A stretch of DNA of 14,437 nucleotides, taken from NCBI GenBank assembly GCA_937901145.1, contig CALCHE010000201.1:1-14437 (forward strand), read 5' to 3'. The notes below the pieces were generated by a model. That model did not search any database. It saw only the letters and a list, made by a program, of their open reading frames with translations, and was not told the DNA's origin. The first letter of the stretch is position 1. Each line of letters begins with the position of its first letter. Below are positions 6,769 to 14,118 of the stretch, in pieces. Source of the DNA: an uncultured Clostridia bacterium (lineage in GTDB: Bacteria > Bacillota > Clostridia > Oscillospirales > Acutalibacteraceae). The translations under genes and the position numbers were made by a program.

Positions 6769-9189
6769 ATGGCTATAAATTTAGTTTATAAAAATATACC
6801 TACTGTTGCCTTGCGAGGAATAGTAGTATTTCCCGGAATGCGTCTGCATTTTGACGTGGGAAGAAAAAAATCAATAGAAGCAGTAAAGGAAGCGATGAAC
6901 AGTGACCAGAAGATTTTTCTGGTTACTCAGAAGGATGTATCCGTAAACGATCCTTCGCGTGAAGATTTATATAACATAGGTGTAATTGCTACAGTAAAAC
7001 AGGTCATAAAAGCTCCTGAAAGTGATTTTATGCGTGTCGTGGTTGAAGGAGTTTGCAGAGCCTCTGTAGACAGTTTTAATGAGTTTTCACCTTTCATTTC
7101 CGCTGATGTTAAAGAAAAGAAAAGCAAATCCGTCAAAGCGTATGATGCAACGGAAACAGAAGCACTTATCAGAAAGGTTAAGGATGCTTTCGATGAGTAT
7201 CTCCAGCTTATGGCAAGGGATGTCGAAGACATAGCTGCACGGGTGTTCTTTTCTGAAAATCCCTCTGAAATATCAGATATAATTGCAGGTAACACAATTC
7301 ATAATTATAAGGACAGACAGGAGCTTCTCGAAGAGCTTAACCCTGTTTTCAGACTTTATAAGCTATATGCTTTACTCGTTAACGAAGTGAATGTACTGCG
7401 CATAGAAAACGATATCGAAGATAAAGTAGAAATGCAGATGGAAAAAAATCAGCGTGAGTACTACCTTCGCGAAAAGATTAAGACTATTTCCGAAGAGCTT
7501 GGTGAGCACGAGGATGCTTTAACAGAAATTCAGAAGTACAGAGAAAAGATTCTAAAGCTCGATTGCTGTGACGAAGTGCGGAAAAAGCTTACCTCAGAAT
7601 GTGACAAGCTTTCGAAACTTCAGAGTGGCGGAGCTGATGCATCTATCGTCAGAACCTATCTTGATTCTGCGCTTAGTCTGCCCTTCGGTTCGTATACTGA
7701 AGACTGTCTGGAGTTAGCGAGAGCAAGAAAAATTCTCGATGAAGACCATTACGGGCTCAGTAAAATCAAGGAAAGATTTATCGAGATGCTTGCAGTAAAA
7801 ATGCGTTCGGAAAATCTCAAAGGCAATATTATTTGTCTTGTCGGACCTCCGGGTGTGGGCAAAACATCCATTGTCCGTTCAGTAGCAAGGGCGATGAACA
7901 GAAAATATGTGCGTCTTTCTCTCGGTGGTGTCAGTGACGAAGCCGAAATAAGAGGACACAGAAAAACCTATGTTGGAGCTATGCCCGGCAGAATTGTCAA
8001 TGCTCTAACTCAGGCTAAAACATTTAATCCGATTATACTGCTAGATGAAATAGATAAATTAGGTAAAGATTATAAGGGCGACCCGGCTTCGGCTATGCTT
8101 GAGGTTCTGGATCCGGAGCAGAATTTCAGCTTCAGAGATAACTATATGGAGTTTCCTGTGGATTTAAGCAAGGTTCTCTTTATTACCACTGCAAATGATG
8201 TATCTACCATTCCTCAGCCTCTTTATGACCGAATGGAGGTTATTGAGCTTTCGAGCTATACTCCTGAGGAAAAGTTTTATATTGCCAAAAATCATTTAAT
8301 AAAAAAGCAGATAGCTATGCACGGAATGAACGGTAGGGATATCCGCTTCGCTGACAGCGCTGTAAGACTGCTTATTGATGCATATACACGCGAAGCTGGA
8401 GTCAGACGTCTGGAGCAAACTATTGCCAAGATCTGTCGTAAAGCTGCCGTGAGACTGAATGATGATAACGTTCACAGAGTAACTGTTAACTGCGATATAG
8501 TAAAAGAATTACTTGGTCCTGAGAAATACAGAAAAGACAAGCTTTTACCGAAGGACAGCGTAGGTGTCGTAAACGGTTTAGCATGGACCAGCGTCGGCGG
8601 TGAAATGCTTCAGGTAGAAGCTGTGATTATGGAGGGGAACGGTCAGCTTGAGCTGACAGGCTCTTTGGGTGATGTGATGAAGGAGTCAGCCAAAGCCGCA
8701 TACAGCTACATTAAAAGCACCGCTGATAAATACGGTATAGATGTTTCTTCTCTGAATAAAAAGAATGTACACATCCACGTTCCTCAGGGCGCAGTTCCTA
8801 AGGACGGTCCGTCGGCCGGTGTTACCATAGCTACAGCACTTCTTTCGGTTCTTACAGGTAAGAGCGTCGACCGTAAAACTGCTATGACAGGTGAAATCAC
8901 ACTCACAGGCAGAGTTCTTGCTATAGGCGGTCTTAAAGAAAAGTCTATGGCGGCATACAAAGCCGGAGTAAAAAGAATGATTATTCCTGAAGATAATCTT
9001 AGTGACCTTTGGGAAATAGATGATGTTATTAAGGAAAATGTTGAATTCATTGGTGTGGACAGACTTGATGATGTATTTTTATATGCAATCAAATGTATTA
9101 ATTTCTTCGAACAGAAAAGCAAGGTAAAGTTTGCTCCTCACGATATAATTTTGAATACCAAAAGAGGTGAGTCTGATGAAATACGATAA
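6769..9189 (+). CDS. lon: ATP-dependent Lon protease (LonA)
   Basis: 806 residues, full length for bacterial LonA. It degrades misfolded and regulatory proteins in the cytosol as a ring-shaped hexamer. The N-terminal substrate-recognition (LAN) domain covers about 8-210 and a coiled-coil linker about 210-300. The AAA+ domain has Walker A GPPGVGKTS (359-367), Walker B ILLDEIDK (423-430) and sensor-1 TTAND (473-477). The C-terminal protease domain carries the catalytic Ser-Lys dyad: S682 in PKDGPSAG and K725 in GLKEK. All key residues are present, so it should be active. The tail after about 780 is short and basic. AAAGGA at 6754-6759 precedes the ATG, and the end overlaps engB by 14 bases. Confidence 0.97.
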   Translation: MAINLVYKNIPTVALRGIVVFPGMRLHFDVGRKKSIEAVKEAMNSDQKIFLVTQKDVSVNDPSREDLYNIGVIATVKQVIKAPESDFMRVVVEGVCRASVDSFNEFSPFISADVKEKKSKSVKAYDATETEALIRKVKDAFDEYLQLMARDVEDIAARVFFSENPSEISDIIAGNTIHNYKDRQELLEELNPVFRLYKLYALLVNEVNVLRIENDIEDKVEMQMEKNQREYYLREKIKTISEELGEHEDALTEIQKYREKILKLDCCDEVRKKLTSECDKLSKLQSGGADASIVRTYLDSALSLPFGSYTEDCLELARARKILDEDHYGLSKIKERFIEMLAVKMRSENLKGNIICLVGPPGVGKTSIVRSVARAMNRKYVRLSLGGVSDEAEIRGHRKTYVGAMPGRIVNALTQAKTFNPIILLDEIDKLGKDYKGDPASAMLEVLDPEQNFSFRDNYMEFPVDLSKVLFITTANDVSTIPQPLYDRMEVIELSSYTPEEKFYIAKNHLIKKQIAMHGMNGRDIRFADSAVRLLIDAYTREAGVRRLEQTIAKICRKAAVRLNDDNVHRVTVNCDIVKELLGPEKYRKDKLLPKDSVGVVNGLAWTSVGGEMLQVEAVIMEGNGQLELTGSLGDVMKESAKAAYSYIKSTADKYGIDVSSLNKKNVHIHVPQGAVPKDGPSAGVTIATALLSVLTGKSVDRKTAMTGEITLTGRVLAIGGLKEKSMAAYKAGVKRMIIPEDNLSDLWEIDDVIKENVEFIGVDRLDDVFLYAIKCINFFEQKSKVKFAPHDIILNTKRGESDEIR

Positions 9190-9757
9190 TGCTGTTTTTG
9201 AAACCTCCTTCGGTGTGGCAGCTCAGCTCAAAAATTCGGATTTACCTGAAATTGCATTTTCGGGTAAATCTAATGTAGGCAAAAGCTCTCTGCTTAATAA
9301 AATTTTAGGCAGAAAAAGTATAGCGAGAGTAAGCTCTATGCCCGGTAAAACGGTGACAATTAACTTTTTTAAGCTTGATAACTGTAGGTTTGTTGACCTT
9401 CCCGGATATGGATATGCTAAAGTGTCTCACAGTGAGAAGCTGAGATGGGCCGAGCTTATGGAAACGTATTTTTCATCAGGCAGAGATATCCGACTGGTTG
9501 TTCAGCTGATCGATATGCGTCATAAGCCGTCTGAGCAGGATTTGGATATGATACGGTATATGAATGCGAACGGTATACCTTTTATCGTCGCACTGACTAA
9601 ATGTGACAAGCTTAACAAAACAGAGAGAATGAAACAGCTTGAACTGATTTGCGGTATACTTGCCGAATACGGTGAAATAAGTGTCGTTCCTTTTTCGGCA
9701 CTTAAAGGAGACGGCACGGAAGAATTAAGGAACCTTATCGAATCAGCTCTGAAGTGA
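9176..9757 (+). CDS. engB: Ribosome biogenesis GTPase EngB (YsxC/YihA)
   Basis: 193 residues. The family is an essential TrmE-Era-Obg-like GTPase needed to mature the 50S ribosomal subunit. All G motifs are present: G1 GKSNVGKSS (30-38), a G2 Thr in the GKTVTINFF segment, G3 DLPGYG (74-79), G4 TKCDK (141-145) and G5 SALKG (174-178). The start chosen is ATG at 9176, because AGAGGTGA (9163-9170) lies five bases upstream. An in-frame GTG at 9167 would add three residues but sits inside that ribosome binding site. The gene overlaps the end of lon, a neighbourhood common in Firmicutes. Its stop codon overlaps the ribosome binding site of the next gene. Confidence 0.95.
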   Translation: MKYDNAVFETSFGVAAQLKNSDLPEIAFSGKSNVGKSSLLNKILGRKSIARVSSMPGKTVTINFFKLDNCRFVDLPGYGYAKVSHSEKLRWAELMETYFSSGRDIRLVVQLIDMRHKPSEQDLDMIRYMNANGIPFIVALTKCDKLNKTERMKQLELICGILAEYGEISVVPFSALKGDGTEELRNLIESALK

Positions 9758-9770
9758 GGAGGGGACAGCT

Positions 9771-10343
9771 TTGAAAAATGTTTTTGCTGATGCTCTGAAG
9801 GAAAAACCTATAATCGCAGGTGTTAAAGATATTTCTGAACTTGATAATGCAGTAAATTCTGACTGCAAGGTTATTTTTCTGCTTTGCGGAAATATCTTTA
9901 ATCTGAAAGAAAGTGTTCGGAAGGCGAAAGAAAAAAACAAAATTATTTTTATACACATTGATCTTATCGAGGGTCTGTCACGTGATAATGTTTCTCTTAA
10001 GTATATCAGTGAGGAAATCAGGCCTGACGGTATAATTTCTACTAAGAATAATCTTCTTAAGGCGGCAAAATCTCTCGGAATGCTCACTGTCCAGAGAGTG
10101 TTTTTAATCGATTCTCTTTCTATCGGTACTGCCATAAAAGCCTCTCAGATGATAAATCCTGATGCCGTGGAAATTATGCCCGGTATAATGCCGAGAATTA
10201 CCAAGCAGATCAGTTCATCTCTGGAGGTTCCCGTAATTGTGGGCGGTCTTGTAAGCTATGAAGAAGAAATAAATCTTGCTCTCGAAAACGGAGCTTTAGG
10301 TGTATCTACTTCATCCAAATTATTATGGAGTTTATGTTTATGA
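9771..10343 (+). CDS. glpP: GlpP-family glycerol-3-phosphate responsive antiterminator
   Basis: 190 residues, matching the family size. GlpP in Bacillus binds leader RNA of glycerol genes and prevents termination when glycerol-3-phosphate is present. The protein has a TIM-barrel-like pattern of beta-alpha repeats. Family-type segments are KPIIAGVKD (12-20), IFIHIDLIEGLSRD (59-72), DGIISTK (86-92), DAVEIMPGIMPRI (131-143), VPVIVGGLV (153-161) and GALGVSTSSKLLW (174-186). The start is TTG at 9771, set by AGGAGGGG at 9757-9764 six bases upstream; the nearby ATG at 9778 is out of frame. No glycerol uptake or kinase gene is in the window, so its target must lie elsewhere or its role differs. It overlaps the next gene in ATGA. 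Confidence 0.82.
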   Translation: MKNVFADALKEKPIIAGVKDISELDNAVNSDCKVIFLLCGNIFNLKESVRKAKEKNKIIFIHIDLIEGLSRDNVSLKYISEEIRPDGIISTKNNLLKAAKSLGMLTVQRVFLIDSLSIGTAIKASQMINPDAVEIMPGIMPRITKQISSSLEVPVIVGGLVSYEEEINLALENGALGVSTSSKLLWSLCL

Positions 10344-10897
10344 ACAAAATCAGAAAGTACGAAAGCAAAGATAAGGAAAACCTCAGGAAAATCTGCATAG
10401 AAACCTCAGGTCTTCCTACTGAAACCGAAAAAGACAGAGAGTTTCTTTTTCTTATGTTTAACGACTATTATTCAGAGGTTGAGCCCGAAAATGTATTTGT
10501 AGCTGTAAATGACAGCGATGAGGCGGTCGGCTATATACTTTGTGCTGAGGATTTCGACAGGTATTTTGCCGTATTTAAAAAAACATATCTGAAACGCATC
10601 AGAAAGTTAGGTTTCAGATACTATAGCATGGCTCTCGGAGAAATCGCTGTTCACAGTATTTTTGCGAAAAAATATAAAGCACACCTTCATATTGACATTT
10701 TAAGTGAATGTCAGGGCAAGGGAACAGGTACAGCGCTTATGAATGCCCTCAAAGAGCATCTGAAAGAAAAGGGAATAAGTTCACTTATGCTTTCATGCGG
10801 AATGGGAAACAAGCTCGCTATCAAATTTTATAAAAAAAATAATTTCAGACTTCATCGCAATATTATGGGAAGTTGCATTATGATTTCCGAGTTTTGA
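10340..10897 (+). CDS. GNAT-family N-acetyltransferase
   Basis: 185 residues from the start chosen here. It should transfer an acyl group from acyl-CoA to an unknown amine or amino-sugar substrate. The acetyl-CoA binding motif A is clear: HLHIDILSECQGKGTGTALM (115-134), with the beta-4 strand followed by the Q/R-x-x-G-x-G/A loop. The C-terminal motif B NKLAIKFYKKNNFR (157-170) is also typical. The HLHIDIL stretch resembles GNAT domains found beside or fused to O-GlcNAcase-type hydrolases, which hints at sugar or protein substrates but does not prove it. The ATG at 10340 overlaps the upstream stop (ATGA) and has GGAG nine bases upstream; in-frame ATGs at 10325 and 10334 are worse placed. Confidence 0.85.
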   Translation: MNKIRKYESKDKENLRKICIETSGLPTETEKDREFLFLMFNDYYSEVEPENVFVAVNDSDEAVGYILCAEDFDRYFAVFKKTYLKRIRKLGFRYYSMALGEIAVHSIFAKKYKAHLHIDILSECQGKGTGTALMNALKEHLKEKGISSLMLSCGMGNKLAIKFYKKNNFRLHRNIMGSCIMISEF

Positions 10898-10950
10898 TGC
10901 ATAAGTTTTATTTATCAGGCTAAAATACTCTTAAAAGGAGTTGATAATAT

Positions 10951-11163
10951 ATGCTTGATAAAATTGCGTTGATACTTACGATAATCGGCGGTGTTAACTG
11001 GGGCTTGATCGGTATTTTTCAGTTCGACCTCGTGGCATGGATTTTTGGCAGTCAGAGCTCGATAATCGCAAGAATAATTTACACTGTGATTGCGCTTGCT
11101 GCTATCTGGTGTGTTTCACTTTTGTTCCATGACTGCGGAAGAACGGTCAAAGATACTGAGTGA
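10951..11163 (+). CDS. Small DUF378-type membrane protein
   Basis: 70 residues with two predicted membrane helices at about 4-27 and 37-59. The sequence GGVNWGLIGIFQFDLVAWIFG (13-33) is the signature of the DUF378 (YuzA-like) family, whose function is unknown. The short C-terminal tail is polar and contains HDCGR. AAAGGAG (10934-10940) precedes the ATG by ten bases. It follows the GNAT gene by 53 bases with no clear promoter or terminator between, so it is probably the last gene of the lon operon. Confidence 0.85.
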   Translation: MLDKIALILTIIGGVNWGLIGIFQFDLVAWIFGSQSSIIARIIYTVIALAAIWCVSLLFHDCGRTVKDTE

Positions 11164-11197
11164 TTTACGATTACAGACAAAGTTTTTAAAAAATTTA

Positions 11198-11236
11198 AAC
11201 AGGTGTGCAGAATTTTATTTTCTCGCGCCTGTTTTT
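11198..11236 (+). terminator. Intrinsic terminator after the lon-engB-glpP-GNAT-DUF378 operon
   Basis: AACAGGTGTG (11198-11207) pairs with CGCGCCTGTT (11224-11233), with two G-U pairs, around a 16-base AT-rich loop. T residues continue to 11236. It starts 35 bases after the DUF378 stop codon and precedes the next promoter. Confidence 0.8.
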
Positions 11237-11249
11237 GCTTGCTTTGGTA

Positions 11250-11278
11250 TTGATTTTTAGCTCCTGTTAGGATATAAT
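11250..11278 (+). promoter_or_regulatory. Putative sigma-A promoter of the M42 peptidase operon
   Basis: TTGATT (11250-11255) and perfect TATAAT (11273-11278) are spaced by 17 bases, with an AT-rich leader of about 30 bases to the start codon at 11316. The hexamers and spacing match the promoter before lon. Confidence 0.75.
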
Positions 11279-11315
11279 TATAAAGATTATAAATTAAAAT
11301 AGAGGTAGTGTTTCT

Positions 11316-12341
11316 ATGGATATAAAAAAGTTATGTTTCGACCTGGCTGAAAAAGTCGGGACATCGGGTGATGAAAATGAAGCGGCTCTGTTTGCCAAGG
11401 CGGAGCTTGAAAATTATATGAATGCAAAAATCGATGTTCTCGGTAATGTGATCGGTAATTTTGCGGGAGGAAAAACACATATTCTTCTTGATGCTCATAT
11501 CGATCAGATCGGCCTTGTAGTCAGAGGGATCGACGATAAAGGTTTTTTACTTGTTGATAGAGTCGGTGGTCCTGATGAGCGTATACTTATCGGAAGTGAG
11601 GTTATCGTTCACGGTAAAGAGCCTCTTTTCGGTGTTATTTGCTCTACGCCTCCGCATCTTCTCACTGCCGAAGATAAAAAAGCAGGAGTCGATATAAAGA
11701 AAATGGCTGTCGATGCAGGCCTTACTAAGCAGGAAGCAGAGAAGCTTGTCGAGATAGGGGACAGAATCACTCTCAGATGTGCCCAAAGTGAGCTTCTGAA
11801 CGGAAATATAGCGTCGGGAGCTTTTGATGACAGATGCTCTGTTGCTGTCATTCTTCGTGCTTTGGATTTGGTTAAGGGTAAAATCAATAATCTTACTCTT
11901 ACTGTTCTTTTCAGTGTACAGGAGGAAACAGGCGGAAGCGGTGCCAGAACAGGTTCTTTTTCTGCGATGCCTGATTATGCGATAGCAGTTGATGTCGGAT
12001 TCGGTGACGATCCCTATACTGATAAAACAACAACTATATCTCTTGGCAAAGGTCCGTCAATAGGAATCAGTCCTACACTTGACAGAGAGTTAACAAATGA
12101 ACTTAAAGTTATTTGCAAAGAGAAGGACATTCCTTATCAGCACGACGTAATGGGTGGAAGAACCGGTACTAATGCTGACTCGATAAATAATACGGGAAAG
12201 GGAGTTAAAACCGCACTTCTCTCCATTCCTTTACGTTATATGCATACAGGTATTGAAGTTATAAATACCAACGATATTGAAAATACAGCCAAACTGATTG
12301 CGGAATATCTTTTAATGAAGGAGGCAGAGTGCTGTGATTGA
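11316..12341 (+). CDS. M42-family metallo-aminopeptidase, copy A
   Basis: 341 residues, normal for M42 (TET/glutamyl aminopeptidase-like) enzymes. These remove N-terminal residues from peptides in the cytosol as large tetrahedral oligomers with two metal ions per subunit. Putative ligands and catalytic residues: H61 and D63 in DAHIDQIG, the bridging Asp in FDDR (171-172), E203-E204 in QEETGG, D226 in AVDVG and H310 in RYMHTG. All metal positions are filled, so activity is expected. The usual HMDE is HIDQ here. AGAGGTAG precedes the ATG, and the end overlaps copy B by eight bases. Substrate preference cannot be read from the sequence. Older databases often call this family endoglucanase or cellulase M, which is misleading. 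Confidence 0.92.
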   Translation: MDIKKLCFDLAEKVGTSGDENEAALFAKAELENYMNAKIDVLGNVIGNFAGGKTHILLDAHIDQIGLVVRGIDDKGFLLVDRVGGPDERILIGSEVIVHGKEPLFGVICSTPPHLLTAEDKKAGVDIKKMAVDAGLTKQEAEKLVEIGDRITLRCAQSELLNGNIASGAFDDRCSVAVILRALDLVKGKINNLTLTVLFSVQEETGGSGARTGSFSAMPDYAIAVDVGFGDDPYTDKTTTISLGKGPSIGISPTLDRELTNELKVICKEKDIPYQHDVMGGRTGTNADSINNTGKGVKTALLSIPLRYMHTGIEVINTNDIENTAKLIAEYLLMKEAECCD

Positions 12342-13362
12342 TTTTCTTGAAAAGCTTTGCCTTACCGACGGTATTTCGGGCAGAGAGGATAATGTAAGAA
12401 GCTTTATAATTTCGCAGATTGAAGGAAAATGTGAATACGAAGTTGATCCGATGGGTAATATAGTTGCCTTCAAAAAAGGCAAAAAAAGAGCTGATAAAAA
12501 GGTTATGCTTTCGGCTCATATGGATGAAGTGGGATTCATCGTAACATATGTCTGTGATAACGGTTTTCTTAAGTTTACAAATGTCGGTGGAGTAGACAGT
12601 AAGGTTACTCTCGGTAAAACTGTCAGTGTAGGCGATAACGGAATCAGAGGCGTAATCGGCAGTAAGGCTATTCACCTTTGCCATGGTGATGAAGAAACTA
12701 CTGCACCTTCCCTCGATAAGCTTTACATTGACATCGGTGCTAAGAATAAGGAAGACGCCGAAAAATATGTAGAGATCGGTGACAGTGTTTATTTCTGTTC
12801 AGATTTCGTCAGATTCGGTAATAATAAAATTAAAGCGAAGGCTATAGATGATCGTTTCGGCTGTGCAATTATGCTTAAAATGATAGACACTGAACTTGAA
12901 TATGACACATATTTTGCTTTTCTGGTGCAGGAGGAGGTAGGATGCAGAGGTGCATCTGCTGCAGCTTTCTCTGTAAAGCCTGACTATGCTATAGTTCTCG
13001 AGGCTACTACCGCTGCTGATGTTGCATTTGTTGACGATGCTGATTCTGTCTGCAGACAGGGCAAAGGGGCAGTTGTGTCGTTTATGGACAGATCGACTCT
13101 TTATAACCGTGATATGTTTAAAGGTGCTTTTAAGCTTGCATGTGAAAATCATATAAACATTCAGACGAAGACTACTGTGGCCGGAGGTAACGATGCAGGG
13201 GCGATTCATAAGAGTAACGGCGGTATTTACACTGTGGCTGTTTCTCTTCCTTGCCGTTATATACATTCTGCTACTTCTGTCGCTGATATTAACGATATGA
13301 AATCCTGTTACGATCTTGCGGTCTTACTTGCTGAAAATTATGCTCAGAATAAAATCAGCTGA
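12334..13362 (+). CDS. M42-family metallo-aminopeptidase, copy B
   Basis: 342 residues. It has the same fold and motifs as copy A but is clearly diverged: H62 and D64 in SAHMDEVG, Asp of IDDR (172-173), E200-E201 in QEEVG, E223 in VLEATT and H311 in RYIHS. The Asp-to-Glu change at the last acidic metal position relative to copy A is within what M42 enzymes show and may shift metal or substrate use. Insertion and loop differences around 210-250 also separate the paralogues. The start is GTG at 12334, nine bases after AAGGAGG (12318-12324), and overlaps the end of copy A, so translation is probably coupled. Adjacent M42 paralogues suggest complementary peptide-trimming specificities or mixed complexes. 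Confidence 0.92.
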   Translation: MIDFLEKLCLTDGISGREDNVRSFIISQIEGKCEYEVDPMGNIVAFKKGKKRADKKVMLSAHMDEVGFIVTYVCDNGFLKFTNVGGVDSKVTLGKTVSVGDNGIRGVIGSKAIHLCHGDEETTAPSLDKLYIDIGAKNKEDAEKYVEIGDSVYFCSDFVRFGNNKIKAKAIDDRFGCAIMLKMIDTELEYDTYFAFLVQEEVGCRGASAAAFSVKPDYAIVLEATTAADVAFVDDADSVCRQGKGAVVSFMDRSTLYNRDMFKGAFKLACENHINIQTKTTVAGGNDAGAIHKSNGGIYTVAVSLPCRYIHSATSVADINDMKSCYDLAVLLAENYAQNKIS

Positions 13363-14116
13363 AAATAAAGATATACCTGCACTTTCCGCTTTTTGTAAAA
13401 ACAGTGTTCTTGGAACAAGAATTCTTTGTCAGGTTACCGCATACGGACTTGACCGTGATTTTCTGTCAGTGTGGCACTGCGTCACTGAAGACGGCACAAC
13501 AGTTGCAGTTATAAGCAAATTCGAAAATAGTGTAACTCTTCTATGTAGCGAAGACTATATCATCAGTGATATTGAAGTTTTCATTAATATGATCGGATTT
13601 GATTCATTTTGTACATCTTATGATACTGCTCTGAAAATGAACGTAAATGCTCTTATAACAAAAAAAGCTTATGTGTTCAAGAGCTCATATGAAGGTGAAA
13701 TATTTAATGATATGGATGAGTTTTATTACAGAGCTTGCTATAATCTCATAAGCAGAAATATTCCTGATTCTTTCAGTGATACACAGGAAGCGTATCTTTT
13801 CTTCCTTTCTGATTTTACATTCAGAAAAAGACGCGGTCTCGCCAGGATGAAAGGCTTTACTGAGAATGGTAATGTATATTCCTGTGCTCTCACAAGTGCT
13901 GAAACTGATACATCAGCAATTATCAGCGGTGTAGCCTGTGATCTTTCACACAGAAAAAGCGGTCTTGGTAAAAAGACTGTACTTACTCTTGCGCAGGAGT
14001 TGAAAAACGAAGGCAAAGACGTGTATGTTATCGCTCTGAATGAAAGCGCAGAAGGCTTTTATGAGCATATCGGCTTTGAGTTTACGGAAAAAATTTCATT
14101 TATTGAAAGGAAGTAA
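13340..14116 (+). CDS. GNAT-like acetyltransferase with a diverged N-terminal half
   Basis: 258 residues from ATG 13340; an in-frame TTG at 13316 would add eight. The first part (MLRIKSAENKDIPAL) looks like a GNAT N-terminus. Residues 20-130 lack a recognisable acetyl-CoA loop. The C-terminal segment is GNAT-like: a GVACDLSHRKSGLGKKTVLTL region at 197-217 with an R-x-x-G-x-G-type loop (HRKSGLGK), then VYVIALNESAEGFYEHIGFEF. The whole may be a double-GNAT protein in which only the second domain keeps the cofactor loop. The substrate is unknown. The start lies 23 bases inside copy B, with no strong ribosome binding site, so expression probably depends on coupling to the upstream gene. Confidence 0.65.
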   Translation: MLRIKSAENKDIPALSAFCKNSVLGTRILCQVTAYGLDRDFLSVWHCVTEDGTTVAVISKFENSVTLLCSEDYIISDIEVFINMIGFDSFCTSYDTALKMNVNALITKKAYVFKSSYEGEIFNDMDEFYYRACYNLISRNIPDSFSDTQEAYLFFLSDFTFRKRRGLARMKGFTENGNVYSCALTSAETDTSAIISGVACDLSHRKSGLGKKTVLTLAQELKNEGKDVYVIALNESAEGFYEHIGFEFTEKISFIERK

Positions 14117-14118
14117 AA

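Noticed and set aside
6927..7295. Leftward 122-codon open frame
   Set aside because: It is antisense to the Lon N-terminal domain, with Ser/Thr-rich shadow composition.
9743..10135. Leftward 130-codon open frame
   Set aside because: It lies antisense to the glpP-family gene, with no ribosome binding site and no recognisable domain.
10894..10926. TTGATG and TAAAAT as a promoter for the DUF378 gene
   Set aside because: The spacing is 21 bases, outside the usual range. Co-transcription with the lon operon is the simpler reading.
11164..11315. Search for a riboswitch or leader RNA before the M42 operon
   Set aside because: The gap is fully explained by a terminator and a promoter, and the remaining leader of about 30 bases is too short for a riboswitch.
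12259..12684. Leftward 141-codon open frame
   Set aside because: It is antisense across the junction of the two M42 genes and is compositionally a shadow.
12799..13266. Leftward 155-codon open frame
   Set aside because: It is opposite a well-conserved M42 gene, has Cys/Ser/Arg-rich composition typical of antisense reading, and matches no family I recognise.
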